Source: Agromyces aureus (GTDB taxonomy: Bacteria; Actinomycetota; Actinomycetes; Actinomycetales; Microbacteriaceae). From it: DNA of 64,000 nucleotides. Each line of letters begins with the position of its first letter. The first letter of the stretch is position 1. Made by a program: the position numbers and the translations under genes. The stretch covers positions 2,418,001 through 2,482,000 of the forward strand of contig NZ_CP013979.1 in assembly GCF_001660485.1 (NCBI RefSeq), read 5' to 3'. Under the pieces are notes generated by a model. That model was not told the origin of the DNA and did no database searches. It saw only the letters and a program-made list of their open reading frames with translations. Below, in pieces: positions 34,005 to 42,592 of the stretch.

Positions 34005-34076
34005 ATGCCGTACATCACCACGCAGGACGGGACGGAGATCTACTCCACCGATCAGGGTGTGGGCCATGCCAGATGA
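34005..34076 (+). pseudogene. Remnant start of an alpha/beta hydrolase gene, now a 23-codon leader before crcB
   Basis: ATG 34005, preceded by AGGAGAG, reads MPYITTQDGTEIYSTDQGVG, the standard opening of haloperoxidase-type hydrolases (the intact gene at 27444 starts MTFVTTEDGAEIFFKDWG). After G-V-G the similarity ends and a TGA follows at 34074. The crcB ATG at 34066 lies inside it, so the fragment keeps a promoter and ribosome site and may couple translation into crcB. Confidence 0.75.
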
Positions 34077-34524
34077 CGGTCCGATCACAGCGACCAGCCG
34101 GACACCAGTGCGCGACTACCTCGCGTTCCGGTGGCTTGCGCTGGTCGCGGTCGGCGGCGCTGTCGGGACTGCACTGCGGATGGCGGTGTCGGCGATCGTG
34201 CCGAGTGAGGGACCGTTTCCCATTTCGGTCATCGTGGTCAATCTCTCGGGCGCGTTCATTCTGGGCTGGCTCCTCGAAGCGCTCGCGCTACGAGGACAGG
34301 ACACCATTGCTCGACGTGGGATTCGGCTCGGTGTCGGGACGGGTGTTCTCGGCGGCTACACCACGTACAGCGCTTTCGCGGTGGCCTCTGACGGGTTGAT
34401 CGACACCGACAACCTCGCGGTCGGGCTCGTCATCGCCTTGCCGACGGTCATCGTGGGTGTCGTGCTGGCCTCGCTCGGGGCGGCGACCGCTCGAACGCTC
34501 CAACGAACGGGGCAGGGACGATGA
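34066..34524 (+). CDS. crcB: Fluoride exporter subunit Fluc/CrcB (first of pair)
   Basis: Four-helix fluoride channel subunit of 152 residues. Markers are VGGAVGTALRM, the VVNLSGAFILGWLL helix and GVLGGYTTYSAFA (G-G-x-T-T/S-F type motif, with Tyr in place of Phe). ATG 34066 is used; a GTG at 34057 is in frame. Its stop overlaps the next crcB start by ATGA. Two dissimilar copies form the heterodimer type found in Gram-positive bacteria. No fluoride riboswitch was recognised upstream. Confidence 0.9.
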   Translation: MPDDGPITATSRTPVRDYLAFRWLALVAVGGAVGTALRMAVSAIVPSEGPFPISVIVVNLSGAFILGWLLEALALRGQDTIARRGIRLGVGTGVLGGYTTYSAFAVASDGLIDTDNLAVGLVIALPTVIVGVVLASLGAATARTLQRTGQGR

Positions 34525-34895
34525 TCTGGCTCGCGATCGCGACTGCACTCGCCGGCGGCATCGGCGCGGCTGTGCGCTTCGGACTCGACGGCGTCGTGAC
34601 CGCACACAGTCGGTACCGCATCCCACTCGGTACGCCGGTGATCAACGTGACGGGCTCGCTCCTCTTGGGCTTCGTGACGGGACTGGCGACAGATGGTGCG
34701 AGCGCGGAAGTTCGCACGATCGTCGGCGTGGGATTCCTCGGGGGCTACACCACGTTCAGCACCGCGAGTACTCAGAACAGTGACCTGGTGCGGAAGGGCC
34801 ACCCCTTCCTGGCCATCGTCTACGGGGCAGGCATGCTGGCAGGCTCGCTCCTCGCCGCAGGATTCGGACTCTGGATAGGGATGGCATTGACATGA
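34521..34895 (+). CDS. crcB: Fluoride exporter subunit Fluc/CrcB (second of pair)
   Basis: Shorter Fluc subunit of 124 residues with four helices. It has GGIGAAVRFGLD, PVINVTGSLLLGFVTGL with the pore Asn, and GFLGGYTTFSTAS. It is expected to assemble antiparallel with the first subunit to export F-. It overlaps genes on both sides by 4 bp. Confidence 0.93.
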   Translation: MIWLAIATALAGGIGAAVRFGLDGVVTAHSRYRIPLGTPVINVTGSLLLGFVTGLATDGASAEVRTIVGVGFLGGYTTFSTASTQNSDLVRKGHPFLAIVYGAGMLAGSLLAAGFGLWIGMALT

Positions 34896-35629
34896 CTACT
34901 CACACGACGCGCGCTCACGCACACGCCAGGTACCCGTTGCTGGAACAGCCGCAAGTTGCTGTCATTCTGGCCGCCGTCTCCGGCGCGCTGAACGCCTGGA
35001 CCCTCGCCAATGTCGGTTCGTTCGCAACAGTGCAATCGGGAAACATCGTGACGGCGGGCTTCTACATCGCCGACGGCAACGTCGAGCGAGTGGTGCCGGT
35101 CGTCTTGTCTGTCATCGCTTTCGGTATCGGCGCGCTCCTTTGCGCCGTGTTCGTCACACTCGTGCTCCGACGACGGCATTCCTACTCCGGTTGGATCCTG
35201 GCCTTCGAGGCGGTACTCCTGGCTGTATGTGGGGCGCTCGCCGGCGCAGGGGCTGTTCCGCCGATGGCCGTGGCGCTCACGGTGAGCTTTATCGCCGGGG
35301 TGCAGGGCAACGCGTTCCACCGCGACAGCGGCATGCTCTACGGCAATACTGCCGTCACGTTCGTGGTCCAGATGACTTTCAGCGCGGTCGGTCGTGCAGC
35401 TGTTTCGCGGACGAAGGCCGGCGACGGTGCTGTCCCTCTGCGAATCGCTGGTCTGTACGGATCCGTGCTCCTCGCTTTCGCGGCCGGCGCCGCGGCGGGG
35501 TTCCTGCTCGATACGGTTTGGTCTGCCGCATCGCTCCTTGCGGTATCGCTGACGCTGGCAGGGCTCGCGCTCTTCGCCGTGCTGGCACGTGGCTCTGCGG
35601 ATCCTGACCAGAACGCTCCCACGCCATGA
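34892..35629 (+). CDS. DUF1275 (YoaK-like) membrane protein
   Basis: Membrane protein of 245 residues with six or so hydrophobic segments. VSGALNAWTLANVGSFATVQSGNIV and FIAGVQGNAFHRDSG (quoted in part as SFATVQSGNIV and AGVQGNAF) are the family marks. It overlaps crcB by ATGA, giving a three-gene unit. Function unknown; the position suggests an anion or stress role, but this is inference. Confidence 0.85.
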   Translation: MTTHTTRAHAHARYPLLEQPQVAVILAAVSGALNAWTLANVGSFATVQSGNIVTAGFYIADGNVERVVPVVLSVIAFGIGALLCAVFVTLVLRRRHSYSGWILAFEAVLLAVCGALAGAGAVPPMAVALTVSFIAGVQGNAFHRDSGMLYGNTAVTFVVQMTFSAVGRAAVSRTKAGDGAVPLRIAGLYGSVLLAFAAGAAAGFLLDTVWSAASLLAVSLTLAGLALFAVLARGSADPDQNAPTP

Positions 35630-36032
35630 GGATCGCGCCGGCGATCGCGCGCAGGTCCGGCGGTAGCGCGTACGTCGACGACACGCTGTGCGCCGTCGGG
35701 CCTCAGAATGCCGGGTTGAGCTCTTCGGCATCGGGATCGGCGAGGTAGGCCTCCCGCAGAGCTCCGGGCCATGAGGCTCGAGGTGCCCTCCCGGTTGCGT
35801 CAGCGTCTGCTTAACGACCGCGTCGCTGAGGACCCTCTCAATATCGAACCAGTGACCAATCGTGTCCCATCGCACGATTGAGTTCTGGGGCGACTATCGA
35901 ACCTCTCGAGTCCGTCGTTGCCGGGAGCGGTGCTGGCATCTTGGAAGATGCACGCGATGAGGAGGGCCTCGACGCGACACCCACTCCCGTTCAAGTGCTA
36001 GCCGCGGACGCGTCTACGAAGGTCCGGAGCAC
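35630..36032. other. Intergenic region between convergent genes, possible minus-strand gene end
   Basis: No intact gene in 403 bp. On the minus strand, 35704-35772 reads as a plausible C-terminus (LREAYLADPDAEELNPAF then TGA) in a frame that is closed upstream by TAA, and an adjacent frame reads IGHWFDIERVLSDAVVKQTL. Together they look like a frameshifted remnant of an unidentified gene. I cannot name it. Confidence 0.3.
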
Positions 36033-38915
36033 TCACCATTGGTCGCTCCTCACCAATGCACCCCTGGGATCCTCGGCTGAGGGTGTCTCGTTCGCGTGGG
36101 TGGCGGCGGAGCGCAACTCGGTCAGTGCATCGCGGAGCGCGGCTCGGCTGCTGATCCCGAGTTTCGGGAATACACGGTACAGATGGCCGCTCACCGTGCG
36201 TGCGGAGAGGAAGAGTCGTTCGCCGATCTGCTTGTTGCTCAACCCGCTCGCCGCGAGTTTCGCGACCTCCGCCTCCTGGGGAGTCAGTTCCATCGCGCCC
36301 TGGGCGTACAACTGGCGGCGTGTCTGACCCGTCGCCTGCAGTGCGGAATTTGCGCGGTCCTCCCAGGGAGCTGCGCCCAACGCACCGAAGATGCCGGCAG
36401 CACGCGCCAGGTGCGGTCGTGCTCGACGCATCTCCCGATGATGGCGGAGCCTGTCGCCGTAGGCGAGTTCTACACGCGCAAGGTGGAATGGCCATAAAGA
36501 CGCCTGTTGCGCAGCGAGCACCGTCTCGAACGCGTGCTCGTACGTCTCGTCGGGCGCCACGTACGCTGCCGCGGCATCGCGAAGAAACCGCAGTCTCGGC
36601 GACGTCGCCGCGAGATTCAGATCGTCGACTGCCTGGACATGGCGACGAGCCTCCTCCAGTCGGCCCGAGCCAACGCAGGCCTCGACGACATCCATCATGG
36701 TCCACATCGTCACCTGCTCGTGGGGGGGAAACGTACCGGGCCGGGCGATCTTCAGGTATTCGTTGTACGCGTCTCCCGAGCGACCCTCGCCGAGCGCCAG
36801 CAGTCCGTCCACGTTGGCGATGAAGGTGGTGACCGCCCGCGCCCGACGTGGAACCGCCCAGGTACGCATGCGCTCATGCGCTTCGATCAGGAATGCCGTG
36901 TCTCCCCTCCCCGCCGCCACGAGCATCCGAGGGTTCATCCCACCCCACTGAATCGCCTTCAGCCCGTGTTCCTCGCACAGTGCAATGCTCTCGTCGGCGA
37001 GTCGTTCGGCGTCATCCCACCGGCCTTCGAAGAACGCGTCGGCTGCGAGCAGGATCAGGCAGGTCGCGCCCGCCGCGACCGGTCCGCCGGCCCTGGCAGC
37101 ATCGACGACCCGTTCGACCGCCCGCTTCGGCAGCCGGTTCACGTAGTGTCCCGCGATCGCCACCTGAAGCACCCGAGCCGGGTTGGTGTCCTCTTCAGTG
37201 AGCTCAACGATGCGGTCCAGCTCGCTGAGTTCGCTAGGCGTGGACCTCGCAGGGTCTGCGAAGGTGCTGGCACTCAGGGCGAGCGCGCGCGGGAGGTCTG
37301 CCGAGTATCGGCGCGCCACCTGATCGAAGCTCTCCCATAGCTCGTGCCGACCCCCGAACGCACACACGAAGAGCATCGTGGTCACCGCAGCTTCCACGGC
37401 TCGAGGGTCGAGCTCATCCACCGGCGTGGATTCGAGCGCTGCCACGAGCATGCGATGGGCGGAGTCCACGCCACCTTCGCTATTGGCGAGATGGGATGCC
37501 GCGGCAACCGCACTCTGCAGGGTGCTCGCGGCGTCGGGATTCGACAGTCGCGCTCGCTGGAGCATGGCTTGTGCGCCGACCAGACGGCCGGTGATATGCG
37601 ATCCGAGATACGCGGCTTCTGCCAGCCGGCGTGCACGGTGCGCCGGATCGCTCGTGAGTTCTGCAGCCCGAACGGTCACCGTGATCGCTTGGATCACGTC
37701 TCCTCGCTCGAGCGCTCGGACAGCGGATGAATCCAGGTCCAGCGCAGCACCGTCGTCGAATCCGATCAAGGACTCGGCCCGATGGATCGCCCTCAGGTAC
37801 GGATCGTTCGACAACTCCGCCAGTCGCTCGTGCGCTGCCCTTCGTTGTGGGGCCGACGCCATCTCGACGATCGCCGCACGTGTCAGGGGATGTCGAAATC
37901 TCAAGACTCGGCCGTCGCTCGACACTCGCACCAAGCCCGACGACTCGGCTTCGACCAATTCCCGTTCGGCCTCCGCGATGAGCGGTGCGAACGCTGCCTC
38001 GTCGATGCCGTCGAGCGCGGCCATCAGGAGGAGCTCGCGTGCGGCAGGAGGAAGCACCTCGACCCGACTCGCGAAGAGTCGTCGAAGGCGCTCCGTCAAC
38101 GGGATCGATTCCGTCAGCATCTCGGTTCCGATCTCCTGCTCAGGAGTCAGTCCTCGAGGGAGTTCGACCAGGGCCAGCGGATTGCCAGCTGAGAGCTCAT
38201 GGATGCGTCGCCGGACCGACGGGTGCAGGTAGGGCGTGTGCTCCCGCAGCAACGCCTCGGATTCAGACATCGAGAGGGGCGCGAGCTGGAGTTCGACGAC
38301 GCGCTCGCCGTCGAGCGATGAGTCCTCCCCAGTCCGTCGGGAGAAGATCGCCGCAACGCTCAAGCCCTCGAGCCGCCGAGTGACCATGCTCAGAATGCGT
38401 GCGGTCGCGCGATCCGTCCATTGCAGGTCGTCGAAGACGATCACGACCGGTCTCTCCGTGGCGAGCTGGCGCAGCCACTGCACCAGGCTCATCGTCAGCA
38501 TGATCTGGTCCGGTGGATCTCCCACCTCCATTCCGATGGCCGTGCTCAAAGCCCGACGATGTGGTTCGCCGACATCATCGAGCGTGTGGATGACGGGCAT
38601 CATGAGCTGGTGCAGCCCACCGAAGCCGAGCCCCGCCTCGAACTCGAAGCCGCCACCGCGCAGGTGCAGCGCATCGAAGTCGCGGACAGCCCTCCGGACG
38701 GCTTCATTCAGCAACGCTGTCTTGCCGACACCCGGCTCCCCGGTGATGACCAGCGCGCCGCCGTGCCGAACAGATTGTCTGAAGAAGTCCGCCAGTTGGT
38801 CGAGCTCACGCTCTCTGCCGCGGAGTTGCCCTGCCGTATCTGATGTCCGTTGGGGATCGGCGTTGCTTTGGGCATCGTGTGCACGGTCTGCATCGGTCGC
38901 GTGTGATGGTTCCAT
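36033..38915 (-). CDS. LAL-type LuxR regulator (AAA-like ATPase plus C-terminal HTH)
   Basis: Large ATP-binding regulator of 960 residues. The N-terminal ATPase has Walker A GEPGVGKTAL (about 57-66) and Walker B VVIVFDDLQWTD. A long helical, TPR-like middle follows. The C-terminal LuxR HTH reads LTPQEAEVAKLAASGLSNKQ and FLSARTVSGHLYRVFPKLG. ATG 38915 is chosen for GGGAG 9 nt upstream; TTG 38924 is an alternative. It is the first of three such regulators in the window and lies inside the island carrying the recurrent near-palindrome, so it is a candidate controller. The signal is unknown. Confidence 0.92.
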   Translation of the reverse strand: MEPSHATDADRAHDAQSNADPQRTSDTAGQLRGRERELDQLADFFRQSVRHGGALVITGEPGVGKTALLNEAVRRAVRDFDALHLRGGGFEFEAGLGFGGLHQLMMPVIHTLDDVGEPHRRALSTAIGMEVGDPPDQIMLTMSLVQWLRQLATERPVVIVFDDLQWTDRATARILSMVTRRLEGLSVAAIFSRRTGEDSSLDGERVVELQLAPLSMSESEALLREHTPYLHPSVRRRIHELSAGNPLALVELPRGLTPEQEIGTEMLTESIPLTERLRRLFASRVEVLPPAARELLLMAALDGIDEAAFAPLIAEAERELVEAESSGLVRVSSDGRVLRFRHPLTRAAIVEMASAPQRRAAHERLAELSNDPYLRAIHRAESLIGFDDGAALDLDSSAVRALERGDVIQAITVTVRAAELTSDPAHRARRLAEAAYLGSHITGRLVGAQAMLQRARLSNPDAASTLQSAVAAASHLANSEGGVDSAHRMLVAALESTPVDELDPRAVEAAVTTMLFVCAFGGRHELWESFDQVARRYSADLPRALALSASTFADPARSTPSELSELDRIVELTEEDTNPARVLQVAIAGHYVNRLPKRAVERVVDAARAGGPVAAGATCLILLAADAFFEGRWDDAERLADESIALCEEHGLKAIQWGGMNPRMLVAAGRGDTAFLIEAHERMRTWAVPRRARAVTTFIANVDGLLALGEGRSGDAYNEYLKIARPGTFPPHEQVTMWTMMDVVEACVGSGRLEEARRHVQAVDDLNLAATSPRLRFLRDAAAAYVAPDETYEHAFETVLAAQQASLWPFHLARVELAYGDRLRHHREMRRARPHLARAAGIFGALGAAPWEDRANSALQATGQTRRQLYAQGAMELTPQEAEVAKLAASGLSNKQIGERLFLSARTVSGHLYRVFPKLGISSRAALRDALTELRSAATHANETPSAEDPRGALVRSDQW

Positions 38916-39003
38916 GGTCGACAACTCCCGGGTGGGACGAATAGGAGACCATCCCAGCGTTCACCTCAGCTCTGTTCCACGAATCCGTCACGGCATCCGT
39001 GGA

Positions 39004-39055
39004 CCCCCAGCGTCTAACCCCGGTGCGCGGCCGCAACGACCCGGGGTCCCCCGGG
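39004..39055. promoter_or_regulatory. G/C-rich palindrome upstream of LAL regulator 1
   Basis: CCCCCAG (39004-39010) followed by CGTCTA, and CCCGGGG-T-CCCCCGGG (39040-39055). The same two elements, CCCCCAG-N2-TCTA and a GGGGTCCCCC core, occur upstream of the LAL gene ending at 50249. Confidence 0.45.
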
Positions 39056-39097
39056 CCACGCCCTAGGAGGGCGAGATCTGCGTCGACCGGTTAATGC

Positions 39098-40051
39098 TCA
39101 CGCTGCCGCGAGTCTGCTGAGGGCCGACATGGACGGCACGAAGAACACGCCACCGGTGACCGGCCGGGAGAAGTCGAGGAGCCGGTCGTGACATCCGCGT
39201 GGTTCGCCGACGAACATGCGCTCGAGCATCCGCTCCGTCACCCAGAGCCGGCGGCTGTACCCGACGAAGTAGGTTCCGTATTCGCCAGCCGCCGGCGATC
39301 CGAATGGCATGTTGTCACGGAGGATGTCGTGCTCGCCGTCCTCGTCCTTGACGGTGGCAAGACTCTTGTGGGACTTCTGCGTCGTGGTCGAGCCTCCGAG
39401 CTCGACGTTGTCGGCCTTGGAGCGTCCCATGATCTGTTCCTGCTGCTCCGTCGTCAGCGCGTGCCACGCCTCCATGTCATGCACGTACTTCTGGGTGACG
39501 ACGTAGCTTCCTCCAGCCGCGCCGGGGTCCTCGTCGCCCACGATGGTGGCATCGGCGAGCTCTTCACCGTCCGGGTTGGCGGTGCCGTCGACGAATCCGA
39601 GCAGGTCGCGAACGTCGAAGTAGCGGAATCCGACGGTCTCGTCCGCGACGCGCACAGCCGATCCGAATTGAGCGAGGAGCTGTCGCTCGAATTCGAAGCA
39701 CAGGTCCTGCCGGTCGGCTCGGATGTGGAAGAAGAGGTCGCCGGGTGTGGAGACGGCGCTGTGGACGTCCCCGGCAACCGGGATGAAGGGATGCAGCTCG
39801 CGCGGACGTTCCGTGCGCATCACGCGTTCCCAGACAACGCTGCCCAGACCGACGGTGCATGCGAACGACGCGGTGAGGTCTCGGAACGCCACGTTCTTGC
39901 TGATGTCGGCGACACTGCTCAGCACGGATCTCACCGTCTCGATGGCCGTCGGTTCGTCGACGACCTCCAGCACGAGGAAGATGGCGCTTCGGGTGAGGGG
40001 CGTGTCCACCCGTTGCGCGTCATACGGCAGACGCCGGTCCTGTCCGTTCAC
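39098..40051 (-). CDS. DyP-type heme peroxidase (class B / YfeX-like)
   Basis: Dye-decolorising peroxidase of 317 residues. The GxxDG motif reads GFVDGT with the distal Asp (about 155). The proximal His is in QKSHKSLAT, and the distal Arg in ILRDNMPFG. The C-terminus (GVFFVPSMSALSRLAAA) shows no encapsulin-docking tail and there is no signal peptide, so it is cytosolic. It uses H2O2 on phenolic or porphyrin-like substrates. The recurrent near-palindrome lies 73 bp upstream. Confidence 0.93.
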   Translation of the reverse strand: MNGQDRRLPYDAQRVDTPLTRSAIFLVLEVVDEPTAIETVRSVLSSVADISKNVAFRDLTASFACTVGLGSVVWERVMRTERPRELHPFIPVAGDVHSAVSTPGDLFFHIRADRQDLCFEFERQLLAQFGSAVRVADETVGFRYFDVRDLLGFVDGTANPDGEELADATIVGDEDPGAAGGSYVVTQKYVHDMEAWHALTTEQQEQIMGRSKADNVELGGSTTTQKSHKSLATVKDEDGEHDILRDNMPFGSPAAGEYGTYFVGYSRRLWVTERMLERMFVGEPRGCHDRLLDFSRPVTGGVFFVPSMSALSRLAAA

Positions 40052-40123
40052 GACAACGCTCCCGCCCGACCGATGTGTTGGTCCTCGTGGTCACACATCA
40101 CCATAGGTGCACCGATGCGGGAC

Positions 40124-40137
40124 CAGTCAGATGACTC
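40124..40137. promoter_or_regulatory. Recurrent near-palindrome, site 6 (DyP promoter)
   Basis: CAGTCAGATGACTC has perfect AGTCA/TGACT arms around GA. It is 73 bp before the DyP start. Confidence 0.5.
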
Positions 40138-40169
40138 GATTTCCCATGCCGTGGATGCGCCGTGACCTC

Positions 40170-40183
40170 GAGTCATTGGGCTG
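40170..40183. promoter_or_regulatory. Recurrent near-palindrome, site 7 (40240 operon promoter)
   Basis: GAGTCATTGGGCTG keeps the GAGTCATT half but has a weak second half (11 of 14). It is 57 bp before the start at 40240. Confidence 0.35.
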
Positions 40184-40239
40184 AGGATACCGAGCGCTGT
40201 CGGGCGCGATCGTCGACGTGGAAGGAAGGAGCGACGATC

Positions 40240-40590
40240 ATGCGACGGATGTACTCGAAGGACAGGCTCTGGGCGGGTCTCCTCTCGACGAGTGGGCCTC
40301 AGGGTGGCGTCATCCGGGTTCCCGACCTCTTCGCCGGGATCGACTGGTGGCACAGCACTGCAGGGTTTCAGGTCCGCGCTCGTGGCCGGTTCGGAGATCT
40401 CGACGTCGCACTGGGCGGCACCAGGAGTGGTACGACCCTGCTGATCGTCGGAGGTCCAGGGGCACTGGAGTGCCCATCATGTGAGCTGGACGACCGTATC
40501 CTCGACGCGGCCGCTATGACGGTCATCGACCCTTGGGGGAATGTCGCGGCGATCGCCGTGACGACTGCGCATCATGGCGCCGCGGCATGA
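40240..40590 (+). CDS. Hypothetical protein, 116 residues
   Basis: Small soluble protein I do not recognise. It has a pair of Cys (ECPSCE, about 80-85) that could bind metal or form a disulphide, no membrane segment and an alternating hydrophobic pattern suggesting beta structure (VRARGRFGDLDVALGGT, TLLIVGGPG). GGAAGGAG precedes ATG 40240. It overlaps the MFS gene by ATGA and so heads a three-gene unit with the exporter and DUF488. Confidence 0.7.
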   Translation: MRRMYSKDRLWAGLLSTSGPQGGVIRVPDLFAGIDWWHSTAGFQVRARGRFGDLDVALGGTRSGTTLLIVGGPGALECPSCELDDRILDAAAMTVIDPWGNVAAIAVTTAHHGAAA

Positions 40591-42056
40591 CCGAGCCGAT
40601 TCCCGGCGGTCGACGGCGACTCGGGGTACTCCTGATCTGCTGTCTCGGGCTGTTGCTCGTCTCGATCGACAACACCATCGTGAACGTGGCGCTCCCGCAG
40701 TTGCGCACCGATCTGGACGCCACCCTGCAGAGTCTGCAGTGGGTCGTCGGCGGCTACGTCCTCGCGTTGGGAAGCGGACTTCTCCTCGCGAGTTCGCTGG
40801 CCGACCGACTCGGGCGAAAGCGTGTCTTCCTCACGGGCGTCGCGACGTTCACACTCTTCTCCGCGCTCTCATCAGTGGCGCCGGACGAAGGCCTCCTCGT
40901 TGCGTTTCGATGTGCGCAAGGGGTCGGCGGCGCGATGATGACGCCCGTCGCCCTCGCGATCATCGCGAGCATCTACACGGGGCCGGCCGAGCGTGCTCGG
41001 GCGATCGGTTTGTGGGGGGCGGTGAGCGGCATCGGCATCGCCATCGGCCCACTCCTCGGCGGTCTCCTGGTCGACGGCCTCGGCTGGCGGGCGGTGTTCT
41101 GGATCAACGTGCCGATCGGCATCCTGACCTTCGTACTCACGGCGATATACGTTCCGGAGTCTCGAAGTCCGACGCCGAGATCGCTCGACCCCATCGGACA
41201 GGTATTCGTGATCGGACTGCTCGGCTTCAGTGCATACGGGATCATCCAGGCGCCGGTGAGCGGAATCAGCCTCGACATCATCGGTGCGTTCGTGCTCGCT
41301 GGAGCCAGCTTCGCGGGCCTCATGCTCTGGGAACCGCGTCGGCGGGAGCCCCTGGTCGACCTGCGGACATTCCGCGACGGACTCTTCACGAAATCGTTCC
41401 TCATCGCGACTGTGGCATTCTTCGCGTTCGCGGGCCTCCTGTTCGCGAACACCTTCTATCTGCAGGATGTCCGCGGCCTGAGCCCGACGGCGGCCGGACT
41501 CGTCACGCTAGCACTCGCCGTAGCCGTCATCCTCACCGGTCCCCTTTCGGGACGTCTGGTCGCGGCGGGAAGAACGAGACTCGCGCTCGGTGCCAGTGGG
41601 GCGGTCATCGGCATCGCGGGTGTCCTTCTCATCGCGACGGCCGGAATGCCCGTGTGGTTCATCACCATCCCGCTCCTGCTCTTCGGCGCCGGCTTCGCAC
41701 TCCTGAACGACCCGATCAATGTCGCGGCCGTATCCGAGATGCCGTCTGCCCAGGCGGCAGTGGGAGCCGGGATCATGTCGACTGCGAAACAAGTAGGTCA
41801 ACTGCTCGGCGTCAGCGTGATCGGGGCCGTGCTCGCCACCACCCAGACCACGACGGCGGCATCACCCCCCTCCGAGCCGACCGCGACCGCGATCATGAGC
41901 GGGATGCTCATCGTGGCGGGCCTCGTGATCGGCCTCATCGCCGCGACCATGCCCAAACGGCTGACCGATCATTCCTCGAGTCATCCGTCCCTTGCTGCGA
42001 AGGCTCGCTCGGTGATGAGCTCTCGTGAGAAGTCGATCAGGAGGAACACACCGTGA
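40587..42056 (+). CDS. MFS exporter of the DHA2 (14-helix, EmrB-like) family
   Basis: Multidrug-type transporter of 489 residues with about 14 membrane segments. Motif D1 reads LLVSIDNTIVNVALPQL, motif A is SLADRLGRKRVF and motif C is GIGIAIGPLLGG. The hydrophilic tail is basic. ATG 40587 overlaps the preceding gene by ATGA; its stop overlaps the DUF488 gene. Substrate unknown. Confidence 0.92.
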   Translation: MTEPIPGGRRRLGVLLICCLGLLLVSIDNTIVNVALPQLRTDLDATLQSLQWVVGGYVLALGSGLLLASSLADRLGRKRVFLTGVATFTLFSALSSVAPDEGLLVAFRCAQGVGGAMMTPVALAIIASIYTGPAERARAIGLWGAVSGIGIAIGPLLGGLLVDGLGWRAVFWINVPIGILTFVLTAIYVPESRSPTPRSLDPIGQVFVIGLLGFSAYGIIQAPVSGISLDIIGAFVLAGASFAGLMLWEPRRREPLVDLRTFRDGLFTKSFLIATVAFFAFAGLLFANTFYLQDVRGLSPTAAGLVTLALAVAVILTGPLSGRLVAAGRTRLALGASGAVIGIAGVLLIATAGMPVWFITIPLLLFGAGFALLNDPINVAAVSEMPSAQAAVGAGIMSTAKQVGQLLGVSVIGAVLATTQTTTAASPPSEPTATAIMSGMLIVAGLVIGLIAATMPKRLTDHSSSHPSLAAKARSVMSSREKSIRRNTP

Positions 42057-42445
42057 CGAACCAGGACAACGTGCAGGTGCGACGGATCTACGAGTCGCCG
42101 CTTCCAACCGATGGAACACGAGTGCTCGTCGACCGCCTCTGGCCGCGAGGGGTCAGCAAGGAGTCGGCGCACCTCGACGCGTGGGACCGGACCATCGCAC
42201 CGTCGACTGCCCTTCGAAAGTGGTACGGCCACGCTCCCGAGCGCTACGAAGAATTCGCCTCCAGGTATCGGTTGGAGCTGCAGGATCCCGAACGCGCGCA
42301 ACGACTCGTGGACCTCCGACGCCTCGCTCGGTCCGGCCCGCTCACACTCCTCACGGCGGCGAAGCGATCCGACATCAGTGAAGCGACCGTCATCGCGCAG
42401 GTGCTCGGGGAAAGCCCGGTCGAACTCTCGACACCGTGGCGATGA
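42053..42445 (+). CDS. DUF488 family protein
   Basis: Soluble protein of 130 residues with the family pattern RIYESPLPTDGTRVLVDRLWPRG near the start (quoted in part: RVLVDRLWPRGVSK) and LLTAAKRSDISEA near the end. GTG 42053 overlaps the MFS stop by GTGA. Function unknown; the group is often annotated near stress and metal genes. Confidence 0.85.
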   Translation: MTNQDNVQVRRIYESPLPTDGTRVLVDRLWPRGVSKESAHLDAWDRTIAPSTALRKWYGHAPERYEEFASRYRLELQDPERAQRLVDLRRLARSGPLTLLTAAKRSDISEATVIAQVLGESPVELSTPWR

Positions 42446-42477
42446 CTCACTGCACGTCGCGTGCTGCATGAGTGAAC

Positions 42478-42491
42478 GAGTCATTTGTCGC
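42478..42491. promoter_or_regulatory. Recurrent near-palindrome, site 8 (DUF4331/NiCoT promoter)
   Basis: GAGTCATTTGTCGC matches the first ten positions of the shared word exactly (12 of 14 overall). It is 101 bp before the DUF4331 start. Confidence 0.45.
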
Positions 42492-42592
42492 TAGGACGAC
42501 CCGGTGCAGTTCCAAAAGATGAGTCGTACTGGACTGCTGGGCAGTCACCGGTCCCGGACGGGGCCGGTTCCGCAACTGAAAGTGAGCATCCC

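Noticed and set aside
33793..34065. Fluoride riboswitch before crcB
   Set aside because: I could not find the conserved GGNGAUGG...pseudoknot layout; the region holds the near-palindrome and a hydrolase remnant instead.
39098..40051. Encapsulin cargo for the DyP peroxidase
   Set aside because: The C-terminus has no encapsulin-docking motif and no encapsulin gene is nearby.
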